Source: Jaenimonas drosophilae (Eukaryota; Euglenozoa; Kinetoplastea; Trypanosomatida; Trypanosomatidae). From it: 64,000 nucleotides of DNA. Numbering within the stretch: the stretch's first letter is position 1; each line of letters begins with the position of its first letter. Where the stretch lies: positions 62,001 to 126,000 of the forward strand of contig JASAON010001643.1 in NCBI GenBank assembly GCA_030849065.1, read 5' to 3'. A model generated the notes under the pieces. It worked only from the letters and a program-made list of their open reading frames with translations. It ran no database searches and had not been told where the DNA came from. The position numbers and the translations under genes were made by a program. This document shows, piece after piece, positions 19,601-27,392 of this stretch.

Positions 19601-21428
19601 GGAGATTCTGCCACCCATTGCGAGCTCCTACGCCTTGGACGGAGGGTCCAGTGACGAGGATGATGTGGATGATGTTTGGCTGTGCAACAACGATGACCAC
19701 TCCGGACGACTGGATGAGCTTCGAGAACAGCTCGCCCTCTTGTCTGCCAAATTCCATGCCCAAACCAACGAGCTGAATGAGGAGCGGAGCCAACATGTGA
19801 AGCTTCTGGAGCAGATGTGGAAGCTGGAGGCAGAGCGTGAAGATGCCATGGCGGTGCTTGACGCTTCGGAGCAAAAGATGGCGTCCATGATGACACGGGA
19901 GGAGTATGAAAGCGTGGTTTCCGAACTCGACCGCGGCCGCTCCACCATCAGTGACCTCGAAGGACAGCTTGAGTTTGCCCATCGACAGAAGATGGCGACG
20001 CAGGCAGAGAACGAGGCGCTGGCGAAGGAGCTTGATGGGCATCAGAAGCGCTTCGAGGAGAAGTCCATCGACCTCCGTCGGGACTTGCAGCAGGCGACAG
20101 ACGCCCTGGAATCAGAGCACGCCCGATACCGCCGCCTACAGCATGACCTCTCGGACGCGAAGATGGAGATAGATGCTGTGCGGAGAAATGCTCATATCGT
20201 ACAAGAGGACCTACTCGCCTCGAAGGAAAGCAATCATGGGCTTCAGCAAGAGGTGGATGAGCTGAAGGTTGCGCTGCTGTCTGCCGACAGCTCTCAGGAG
20301 CTGCTCCGTCGTCTATACCCAGGTGATACTGCCCTGTCTGCCAATGCCGACTTGATCCAGCGCATGCAGGCCAAGATCCAACGCTTAGAGAATGAACTGT
20401 CCATGATTCGGAAGGAGAGCGAACGTCTTACCCAGAGCATCACCAGCAAGGACCATCAGCTCCGTCAGGAAGTGCAACGCCGTCAGAGTGCTGAGGCTCA
20501 TCTGCAGTCCTCTCTCGAGCAACTCACTTCCTCTCAGGTGGCATGGCGTTCCGCCCCAATGGAAGGATCTACTGCACTCGAGAGTACGGAGCAAGACATG
20601 CCAACTCCCCACGTGGTACGCGATTTGATGCGCACAGTCGAGCAGCTGGAGACGTCAGTGGCCGGCTATCGCAGTGAGATTCATGTCCTGCGCGAGTCTG
20701 AAGCGGCGTGGAAGAAGCGTGAGGAGGAACTGCGTGCTGAAGTGCAGCTGCTCAGTCGCAACCCCATCAGCGATTGCGCTCGGCGTTACGGACTCCAAGA
20801 CACCACCTCCTTTGAGAAGCAGCTGGAAGAGCTTGATGCCCGTTGCCAGGCACTCCAGACGAAACAGATTGACTGTGAAGCTGCACTGGCCTCAGCCCAA
20901 AAGAAGCTGGAGGTGAGTGAGGATGCACTCCAGCGATCTGAGCAGGACCTGAAAGAGCTGGAGTCGCAGCTACGAGCTGCCAATGATGAATGCCAGGAAC
21001 TCACCAACAGCGTGGATTCTCAGGCTCAGTCCATTCGAACCCTCGAAGCGGAGAAGGTGGAAGTCGCAAATGCCCTGGCCACCTCGGAGGAGGCCGGGCG
21101 CGTGGCACAGGAACATCTCCATTCTGTGGAGGCAGCCAAGTCCAAACTTCAGGAGGACTACCGCAAGTGCGAGGAGGATCGACGTACCATCTTTACCAAC
21201 ATGAATGCCGTGATGGATAAGGTGAAGGACCTAGAGCGAGATCTCCAGAGGTCCGACGCAGAGAAGCGCGCGGCCAATGAAGCGCTCGCCCAAGGCATCT
21301 CCACTGTGTCTCGTCGCCATCAAGCCCCTCCGCCTCGCTACGGCGGCACCAGCCTCTCCCTCACCAGTGCGTTTGGCTCAGCCACCCCATCTTCCCAGTC
21401 ACCGAGCCCGAACACCTCCACGCGGTAG
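16602..21428 (+). CDS. Large coiled-coil protein (1608 residues), probably cytoskeletal
   Basis: Not recognised by name. A first coiled coil covers about residues 45-95, a second about 195-275, and a third about 295-390 (rich in Gln, Glu, Leu). Residues about 395-720 are Ser/Thr/Pro-rich and probably disordered, with an RRSSASVQQ-type stretch and a basic QKRPRSPSNN patch near residue 670. A predicted helical domain occupies about 735-930, followed by a basic REERKKRR-like patch (QRRERKKRRL) near residue 930. From about 1040 to 1575 the protein is a nearly continuous long coiled coil, ending in a short Pro/Ser/Tyr tail. This layout is typical of structural proteins of basal body, flagellum attachment zone or cytoskeleton in kinetoplastids. 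That location is inferred from architecture alone. ATG 16602 is the first ATG after AG 16569-16570. Confidence 0.78.
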   Translation: MEPTVAIESGADSTPVVHPIIDAYHQQLLSGPLVEAPLRASSAAVVSTFSSLVEAHKSEVEVLQLDNTHLRQQLEKCAEVIESLSTKLQEQQQTLSVAEAKPKLASDVLSASPEQEPTQTESTTTADTFGTVPGCSGSSLEVSALTAVAPTAAAQCSPEAVAALLSEVASARSYVRQADVVQQQWMQSASSLSTLIGNLTRENASFRKEVELLKSSTVDRELHQKVLVELDAARQQLETMVLEGEQMAIEFDHKSQQQNDVVVQLRSDLERMSARAEATHPSQSEGHSGPTPHHHGELWQVAMRELEEQAIVAASAQDTKAKLHEVEAALSKSLQHTEDLRTELNSITADNERLRSDAQNLTFRNSVLSQQLSSLLVKCEKLARIVRGNNADIDSQVSTTSVQPLDHPRANSSALFLATEATRLLSRRSSASVQQRPTSSYPLATTDITLTPGEARHAPSRSRLSNSYACLSTRRLDVVALDESGIAPSEAQRLQTTPALEVERGLQRSLGTFHSARRRSVAMRNFGSAELSVALPTEARLPASDQLSGVSLGRPSSFSILDPQQRTLYQSPHQPPLNATDKLGNSTSASPTSDSAMEWLELLDQIDANEDIDRYSVNSVSELVVRNQELLQQLYSATQSSSPLAAVASSSNDHVEEAARPRASLSGQKRPRSPSNNSAEVKDKDKHTAPFTPTPLPTISPLLPSGSAGETLTTASFATVPSGNNPQLQSSVDDMSADAQGIAQKLFQAVLDRQAAQQHVSQENIITLLLSVMEAQQQFHQQVEKGVDGGASTRDVLSGSLIGSLVNLCCSQAMKLANQSTSEAERITQLQHPWWEAARGMVEELVREVTALLTSAAPTTAVVETATSSDSKATSNAEGEMLRHLLHLLQHASLKEGTLLQVFQVALKRQGSYMALIQRRERKKRRLATASTSPPPVVPTSLQPVHDTNEEAADTQPEQNLTLSARLRPVAPPGRLSPYGSPVVVHATADEFPASSMPQTEILPPIASSYALDGGSSDEDDVDDVWLCNNDDHSGRLDELREQLALLSAKFHAQTNELNEERSQHVKLLEQMWKLEAEREDAMAVLDASEQKMASMMTREEYESVVSELDRGRSTISDLEGQLEFAHRQKMATQAENEALAKELDGHQKRFEEKSIDLRRDLQQATDALESEHARYRRLQHDLSDAKMEIDAVRRNAHIVQEDLLASKESNHGLQQEVDELKVALLSADSSQELLRRLYPGDTALSANADLIQRMQAKIQRLENELSMIRKESERLTQSITSKDHQLRQEVQRRQSAEAHLQSSLEQLTSSQVAWRSAPMEGSTALESTEQDMPTPHVVRDLMRTVEQLETSVAGYRSEIHVLRESEAAWKKREEELRAEVQLLSRNPISDCARRYGLQDTTSFEKQLEELDARCQALQTKQIDCEAALASAQKKLEVSEDALQRSEQDLKELESQLRAANDECQELTNSVDSQAQSIRTLEAEKVEVANALATSEEAGRVAQEHLHSVEAAKSKLQEDYRKCEEDRRTIFTNMNAVMDKVKDLERDLQRSDAEKRAANEALAQGISTVSRRHQAPPPRYGGTSLSLTSAFGSATPSSQSPSPNTSTR

Positions 21429-21783
21429 TCTCCCGCCCCATCGCCCATAAACGGATAAATCCACACATCTCAATGACAACTCCTGGAGCACTGAGATCAA
21501 TCTAGAGCTGCACAAGCCAACCTGATGATAATGAGTACGAATGAACAAAATGCATATGGTTTCCTTCACACACAATACAAGTTGTTTCGTGACCATGACT
21601 GAAATGATGTCGCTATGACTATGCTCCCCTTCTCTCTCTCTACTCTTTACATGCGTACCTAGTTTTTGTGCTCTGCGTCGGCAGGAGGAGCAAGACGGAG
21701 TAGCGACGTGCATTGTCAGCCTCACCCACAACCTATTTTTTTTCGTGTGTCGCTGTTAAGATTTCCAATCAAATAGGACCACC
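21429..21783 (+). other. Intergenic region
   Basis: Contains the 3' UTR of the coiled-coil gene and, at about 21732-21753, a T-rich tract followed by AG 21759-21760 and AG 21775-21776 just before the next ATG. No gene is seen. Confidence 0.5.
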
Positions 21784-23748
21784 ATGGCCAGTAGCGGAGT
21801 CTTCTCTAGTGGGCGGCCAACCGGACATCCTGGTGCCACTGCCATTCTCAAGTACATTCCTCGTCCTCGCGTTCCATGGCAGCCGAGTCGCTTCTCCAGA
21901 GCCAACCTGACGGAGTCCGACCTCTCCAAGCTGTGGGGACGTGGACGTTATCGTGATGGACCGGGAAACTACAACAGCGGCTACAGCACCGAGAAGACGC
22001 ACGTCTTGGAGGACAACACCGTCAATATCATCCCAAAGCACGAACTCGCCAAGTTCATGCCGGATATCTCACTTGGTCCCAAGGCGCTGGTAACGCCCGT
22101 CTCGCTGATGAGCGCACGTGGCGGTCATCGTGTTACTCACGATTTGCTGCATTCCTACGACCCATACATTGGTCGTCTTCAGAAGCCGGCGACGGTGGAC
22201 CATGACAATATCACCGTGGAGGATCCCAACCGCGTAGGTCTGAATGCCGCCACGTTGGACTGCCGTGGGCGAATCTATCGTTGGCTGCGTCGCGGACCCT
22301 TCTTCCAGGAGGACCAATACTTTCGTCGAACGCTGTCACTTCAGCGGAACGGCACCGTACCGGTGGCGGTGCATGAGCACTCACTCATGGCCAAAATTGT
22401 TCGTTTGGCCCGCAAAGGCCACCTGAAGGCGGCGTGCGAAGAATATCGTCGCATCACTTCCATCCCACCTGTTCAGGTTTATCGTGCCCTCACATCAGCG
22501 TGCATCGCTGGCGGGCAGCTTGCCGACGCTGTGGCCATCTTTGAAGACGGCAACAGCCGGCTCTTCTATGTCGCCCGTGATGGCGAAGTCCTTCATAATC
22601 TGATGCGTTGTGCCATTCAAGCCAAGCACCGTGTTCGTGTCATGTGGGTCTATAACACGATGCGTGGACGCTACTACGAAAATGTTCTTGTTCGGGCTGA
22701 AGTGGACCCCATTTGGCGCTACCGGATTGCCTCCATGGCGTTGGAATACCTGTTGGACGTCAACGCAGGTGAAGAAGCCCGGACAGTCTTCCAGTACCTC
22801 GTGGAAGAGAAGCTCATTGACTGTGACGTGCACGTGCGTGTGGGCAAGGCCATGCAGGAGGCACTGGCGGAGGGCAAGCCCATTCGGCTCACGGATGACG
22901 TGATGCAGGGCATGGCAGTAGTCCGAAACACCGAGGTAGTTGCCCTGCAGGTGGCGACGGCCCTGTACCAGCGCTACATTAGCGTTCTGGCAGAGTCAGC
23001 GGAAGCGGCAAACGCCCCAACCTGGTCGCGCAGAGGCGTACTCAGCAACCCCAGCAAGCTCTCGAAGGAGGAAGCGCTGGAGTGGCTGAAGCAGAGCTTT
23101 CGGGACATCGACGTGTTGGCTGTTCTTCGTCTTGCTCGTTTCCGTCGAAGCAGCAAGGACCTTATGGCTAAGGACCGCACCGCCTACATTGAGCGTGTGA
23201 TTCAATGGGTGGAGCTGCTCAGTACACAACACCAACAGCGTGAGGAGGTACCTCTTACCTACTTCAGAAAGTCCAAGCCATCCATGACAAACCCAAATGT
23301 TCGTGTTGCCTGGCTTCCAGAGGAGCGGCGTCACCGCTCTCTTCTGGCTAGCGATGAGGGCTTTAGCTTCTACCACTCGCCCAACATGCGGCTGGTGAAA
23401 GAGACCTTCGCGGATGCCGGAGAAACGCTCCAGGGCCGATTCTTGGCTCAACGGCCCATCCACCACGAGATTAGTGCCGGCATTACCCTCGCTGATCGCG
23501 TCAATCAGCAGCTTCGCTTGGGAGGTGCCGTCAGCGGTGGCCAGCACGGGGCTCCGCCACGTATTCTCCACAGTTCAGTAGCTGCGGAGATCCATGCCGC
23601 CAAGGCCATCTCCATCGGATCTGCTGACGCTGGTGTCGCAGCTGAATCTCTGCACCCCTCTGCGAGCGCCGCAGCCGCTTCTGTCGCGTCGCAGCAAAGA
23701 TCCGCCACGGGCTCTGCCACCTCCGCGGGTGATGCACCGGAGTTCTAA
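21784..23748 (+). CDS. PPR-like helical-repeat protein, probably mitochondrial
   Basis: 654 residues. The N-terminal about 150 residues are basic and rich in Gly, Pro and Tyr. From about residue 198 to 400 a series of paired helices resembles pentatricopeptide repeats, e.g. MAKIVRLARKGHLKAACEEY (202-221), VQVYRALTSACIAGGQLADA, and the helix pair around VLHNLMRCAIQAKHRVRVMW. The C-terminal part has a further helical section and ends in an Ala/Ser-rich tail. Kinetoplastids have many PPR proteins acting in mitochondrial RNA metabolism or built into the mitoribosome (established). The early extended, basic segment is reminiscent of mitoribosomal proteins, which is inference. ATG 21784 sits in ACCATGG and follows AG 21775-21776. 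Confidence 0.68.
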   Translation: MASSGVFSSGRPTGHPGATAILKYIPRPRVPWQPSRFSRANLTESDLSKLWGRGRYRDGPGNYNSGYSTEKTHVLEDNTVNIIPKHELAKFMPDISLGPKALVTPVSLMSARGGHRVTHDLLHSYDPYIGRLQKPATVDHDNITVEDPNRVGLNAATLDCRGRIYRWLRRGPFFQEDQYFRRTLSLQRNGTVPVAVHEHSLMAKIVRLARKGHLKAACEEYRRITSIPPVQVYRALTSACIAGGQLADAVAIFEDGNSRLFYVARDGEVLHNLMRCAIQAKHRVRVMWVYNTMRGRYYENVLVRAEVDPIWRYRIASMALEYLLDVNAGEEARTVFQYLVEEKLIDCDVHVRVGKAMQEALAEGKPIRLTDDVMQGMAVVRNTEVVALQVATALYQRYISVLAESAEAANAPTWSRRGVLSNPSKLSKEEALEWLKQSFRDIDVLAVLRLARFRRSSKDLMAKDRTAYIERVIQWVELLSTQHQQREEVPLTYFRKSKPSMTNPNVRVAWLPEERRHRSLLASDEGFSFYHSPNMRLVKETFADAGETLQGRFLAQRPIHHEISAGITLADRVNQQLRLGGAVSGGQHGAPPRILHSSVAAEIHAAKAISIGSADAGVAAESLHPSASAAAASVASQQRSATGSATSAGDAPEF

Positions 23749-24052
23749 TTGTGTGGGATTAGTTGTGCTTCTGTAGGAAGATGATTAATGTTTGTTGGAG
23801 AGAGAGAATGAGGATTTCTTGCATTCTTCTCCTAACGTAGTGGATGGCTCTGCGCTGCAACACCTCTAAATATGGTGCAGACTTCACAATGTTGGTAACT
23901 CGGGGCACAAAACACTCCCCCCCCCCCTCTCCCTGTAGGATGAGTGACATGAATGTAAGACACGCTCGTGTTGACCCATCAGGTAAAGCATCTTCTTCTT
24001 CTTCTTGTTCTGTAACTACCATATTACAGTAGGTGGTCTAACATCATCACAC
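23749..24052 (+). promoter_or_regulatory. Intergenic region with polypyrimidine tract and acceptor AG 24028-24029
   Basis: A run of TTC repeats at 23991-24012 forms a classic tract. The first AG after it is 24028-24029, and 24 bases later the first ATG (24053) opens an 86-codon frame. A short C10-like run lies near 23920. This separate acceptor is the main reason to believe in the small gene that follows. Confidence 0.6.
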
Positions 24053-24313
24053 ATGCTGCATAGGCACGGCACGCGCCTCGAGATAGGTACCACGGAGGAC
24101 TTTGAGGAGCTCGATCGTGCGGAGCAGAGTCGCCGCAATAGAGCAGGGGCTGCGGTGCATGAAGGCCACTCTCGTGGTCTCGACGGGGGCAACTACCGGA
24201 TGGAGCACAGCGCTGACGGAGGGGTTGGCCGCCATCGGACGAGGCCCCAGCCTACATCGGCCGCCTCACTGGACTTTACCTCAGAGGGATTCACCGGGGA
24301 GCACCGCTACTAG
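24053..24313 (+). CDS. Small protein of 86 residues, unknown function
   Basis: A small candidate gene with its own trans-splice signal: TTC-rich tract 23991-24012, AG 24028-24029, then ATG 24053 as first start codon. The following pseudokinase gene has a different tract (about 24407-24432) and acceptor (AG 24438-24439), so this interval is bounded by two sets of processing signals as a real gene would be. The product is hydrophilic, rich in Arg, Gly, His and Glu, with no membrane helix or signal peptide. It has a likely helical segment (TEDFEELDRAEQSRRNRAG, residues about 14-32) and a Gly/His-rich middle. It matches nothing I know. It could instead be a noncoding RNA that happens to have an open frame; conservation in related genomes would decide. 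Confidence 0.5.
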   Translation: MLHRHGTRLEIGTTEDFEELDRAEQSRRNRAGAAVHEGHSRGLDGGNYRMEHSADGGVGRHRTRPQPTSAASLDFTSEGFTGEHRY

Positions 24314-24570
24314 GACCTCAGCATCGTCATCTGCATCCGCAATGTGCCATGGTTTCTGTTATGTCTTTTGTTGCGTCAAGCATCACTGCTATCCATCATG
24401 AAGTGCCTCATCTCTTCCTCTCTCACGACGTCACTATAGAGTTTATTTGTGTAGTGTAGGTTGCTACCGAGATCGCCACATCGCCGGAGCCCTCCTGTTG
24501 TTATTTTTGGAGGACCAACTCTGTGCGCATACCGAACGAACAAGAAGAGAGACCATACAAACAGTTGGTG

Positions 24571-26463
24571 ATGAGCTTCCTCATGCCAACCAAAAAGGGG
24601 AAGGAGTTCTCCTCTCGTGACAAAATCCAGAAATACCACGGTGATGGAACCAAAACTATCACCATGATGGGCAACCCGTTTCGGGTAATCCAGGAAGTAC
24701 CGAACGTGCCGTCGCCCTACGCCACCCGCAAAGCCGACAAGTTCGCCGGTGTTCACACTACGCATTTATACGTTGTAGAGAACAGCCGCCGAATTAGTCA
24801 GTTCCCCGCGCACTTTGCCTTGAAACGCTCCTACTTTGCCATTGATGAGGTCGCCGAGGCACATCGAGAGATTGAGATGCTCAGCCGCATCAAGGACAAG
24901 AACATTGTTCGTGTCTATCACAGCGAAGTTGCGCGCAGTGAGGGAAAACTGAGCGTCAGCGTCGCCATGGAGCACTGCCCCAGCACCATCGCCTCCCGCA
25001 TGCGCAGCGGCATCCGCATGACCGAGGGCGAAATTTGTAGCGTTCTCATGGCTGTCACCAGCGCGGTGGGATATCTGCACTCTCAGCAGCCTCCCATCAC
25101 CCATCGTGCCATTCGCCCAGAGAACATCATGATCAAGAATACACAAACGGGTGCCGATGCCTATCGCCTAACTGACTTTAGTTGCGCCACCTCTGATGCC
25201 TATGAGTGCCACTCCAGGGAAGAGGCTGACATGGCCATGGAGGATATTGAGCAGCACTCCTTCACCGCATTCCGGGCCCCAGAAATGGCGGATGTGTTCA
25301 GTGGTCGTCGAATCTGTGAGAAGTCTGACATGTGGTCCATTGGCGTGTTGCTCTACTACCTTATGTACCTCAAGATTCCCTTTGAGCCCACCAACATGGC
25401 CTTGGCCAACAATCCGAAGGTGAAGTTCCCTGACGGATCGGGCAGCCGCTACTCTGGTTCTCTCCGCGTCATTATTGAGCACCTCCTCGACCCCGATCCA
25501 GAGAGCCGCTGGGATATCTTCGCTCTCACCAACTTCCTCCGCTTTGATGAGTCAGTCAGCTGCCATCTCGGCATGTTCTGCTTCTCCCGTACGGAGTGGC
25601 CAGATGGTTGGGAAGGTCAGGACGTAAAGGTGCTTAATCGTTCAGCACCCGAGAAGGAGGCACCGGTGAAGTATGACAACCCGCCTCCCACCAAGACGAC
25701 GAAGAAGGCCGACAAACCTGCGGCGGCGGCAGCGAACACCAATAACAACGTGCCCAAGGTGGATGACCCGTCATTCCAAGAAACCATCCGCATGTTGGCC
25801 GCCGGAGGTGACTTCAGTAAGGCCGAGCTCGAGGAGATGATAAAGGAGCAGCAAGCCGCGTGGGATGCAGCCAAGAGGGCCTCGGGCGCCACAGAAACCC
25901 CAACCCCGCCGCCAGCCGAGAGTGCTCAAGCGGCCCCCAAGGCAGCTCATGTCGATGTCTTTGATGACCTCTTTGCCGGGCCAGCCGCCGCCTCTTCTGC
26001 ACCAGCCACTGCCGACCCCTGTAGTCAGCCTGCACCAGGACCGGTGGTCGGTGGCTCTCCTCCTCCGGCAGCAGCAGCCGACCGCTTCAATGCAGATGAC
26101 CTCTTCTCGGCACCACCCGCACCCACCAACCAGGGCTATTACCCACCACCTCAGGGACAGCCTCCCATGAACTACGGAGCTCAACCCATGGGTCAACCCA
26201 TGAACTATGGCGGTGCCCCAGCAAACTACGGTGGTGGAGCTCCGGCCATGGCACAGCCAATGTCTGGTGCAGGTGCTCCATGGGGAATGGGCGCGCCGAT
26301 GCCACCACCGAACCAGGCCAATGCCTACCCACCAACACAGCAGTACCCCTCTCAGCCACCACCACCTCCGGCACAGCAGTCGTGGCCCACTGCCCCAGCC
26401 CCGGCCCCCGCACCAAAGCCCAAAAATGACAAGAAGGACCCCTTCGCAGACCTCTTCTTGTGA
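24571..26463 (+). CDS. NAK/AAK1-like protein kinase homologue, predicted pseudokinase, with clathrin-adaptor-type tail motifs
   Basis: 630 residues. A kinase fold spans about residues 34-330: Lys85 in FALK, Glu100 in the C helix, THRAIRPENIM at 177-187, DFS at 202-204, APE at 236-238 and KSDMWSIGVLLYYL at 251-264. The domain style (short activation region, MWSIGV, FPDGSGSRYS) resembles the NAK family (AAK1, GAK, Ark1), which phosphorylates endocytic adaptors. The catalytic Asp of HRD is Ala180 (codon GCC 25108-25110) and DFG reads DFS, so phosphotransfer is unlikely. The tail (about 370-630) is Pro/Ala/Gln/Gly-rich with DDLF at 465-468 and 509-512 and a C-terminal DPFADLFL, like motifs that bind AP-2 appendage or clathrin. 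A scaffold role in endocytosis is inferred. The frame is open further upstream from GTG 24523, but ATG 24571 is the first ATG after AG 24438-24439. Confidence 0.78.
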   Translation: MSFLMPTKKGKEFSSRDKIQKYHGDGTKTITMMGNPFRVIQEVPNVPSPYATRKADKFAGVHTTHLYVVENSRRISQFPAHFALKRSYFAIDEVAEAHREIEMLSRIKDKNIVRVYHSEVARSEGKLSVSVAMEHCPSTIASRMRSGIRMTEGEICSVLMAVTSAVGYLHSQQPPITHRAIRPENIMIKNTQTGADAYRLTDFSCATSDAYECHSREEADMAMEDIEQHSFTAFRAPEMADVFSGRRICEKSDMWSIGVLLYYLMYLKIPFEPTNMALANNPKVKFPDGSGSRYSGSLRVIIEHLLDPDPESRWDIFALTNFLRFDESVSCHLGMFCFSRTEWPDGWEGQDVKVLNRSAPEKEAPVKYDNPPPTKTTKKADKPAAAAANTNNNVPKVDDPSFQETIRMLAAGGDFSKAELEEMIKEQQAAWDAAKRASGATETPTPPPAESAQAAPKAAHVDVFDDLFAGPAAASSAPATADPCSQPAPGPVVGGSPPPAAAADRFNADDLFSAPPAPTNQGYYPPPQGQPPMNYGAQPMGQPMNYGGAPANYGGGAPAMAQPMSGAGAPWGMGAPMPPPNQANAYPPTQQYPSQPPPPPAQQSWPTAPAPAPAPKPKNDKKDPFADLFL

Positions 26464-27392
26464 GATAAGTCCCGTCGCCTAGCCACCCCACACGTGGATC
26501 ATACCCATTCCACTTAACTTGGTTCCTGGCAGAGGAAGAGCGGAGTGCGCCGGGGTGACAGACAACTATCAGGGGCACGCCAGTAGGTTGTGAACTGCGT
26601 AACGGTAAGCGTCTACATATATAAGGACTTCACCCCCTTGGGCACTTCTCCGCCCAACCTCTTTCAGAAAGCAGGAACGGTGAGAATCCAACGAACCAAA
26701 AACAACATCCTCATCTTCTTGGGGTTATATCCTATCCTCTTTGCCACGGCACCAAGCGTAGTCTTTTTTCCATTCTCTTCTTTTGTGGTGTGGGTGGCCG
26801 CAATCGATGGAATCGTTGACACAATGGACGCGCTTTTTGCTGTTGGTTCGCCACTTTTCTGTACGTTGCATATATGCGTGGGCATGATTTTTTTTCCTCT
26901 CTTTCTGATTCTTCTCCCACTGTTTTTTTTTTGCTGTTTTCCGGTGGAGTGACGTGGGGGGAGGAAAAGTTGGGGCGGCGGTGAATTTGACAACAACATT
27001 GCAATTGGGTATCAGGTGAGGAAGGGCCCACACTTCCCTATCTCTCCTCTTCGGTCATGGTCACTTCAGAGTTATGCGTCTGTGTGGGCGTGTGCAAGCT
27101 GTTGAGGCTTGTCGGTGCCTGCATGAAGATTCCTACTCACTGTGCGTGGTGATACGCTTGTCGTCCGTGATCCACTGTAAACCTTCTGTCGTGAACATCA
27201 ATTGCCGTTTATTGTGGATGCCCTTGCATGAAAACTACGGAGAGGTGTGTGTGGTGGAGTTCCAAAGGTGCAACCCACCTCCCAAGATGTCATCTGATAT
27301 TGCATTATCGTTCTTCAACCATTCTTTTTTTTTTCATTTTATTCAATGTTTCGCGTGTACTTGGTAGCTAGGCTGGTATTGGATCTAAACAG
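26464..27392 (+). other. Long intergenic region (929 bases) with several pyrimidine tracts
   Basis: Contains at least two strong tracts: about 26887-26942, including runs of T, and about 27323-27345 with a long T run, the latter followed by AG 27366-27367 and AG 27370-27371 just before ATG 27393. The first tract has no downstream gene; the open frames at 26590-26952 and 27074-27367 run through the tracts and look like chance. A long 3' UTR or a noncoding transcript would fit. Confidence 0.5.
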
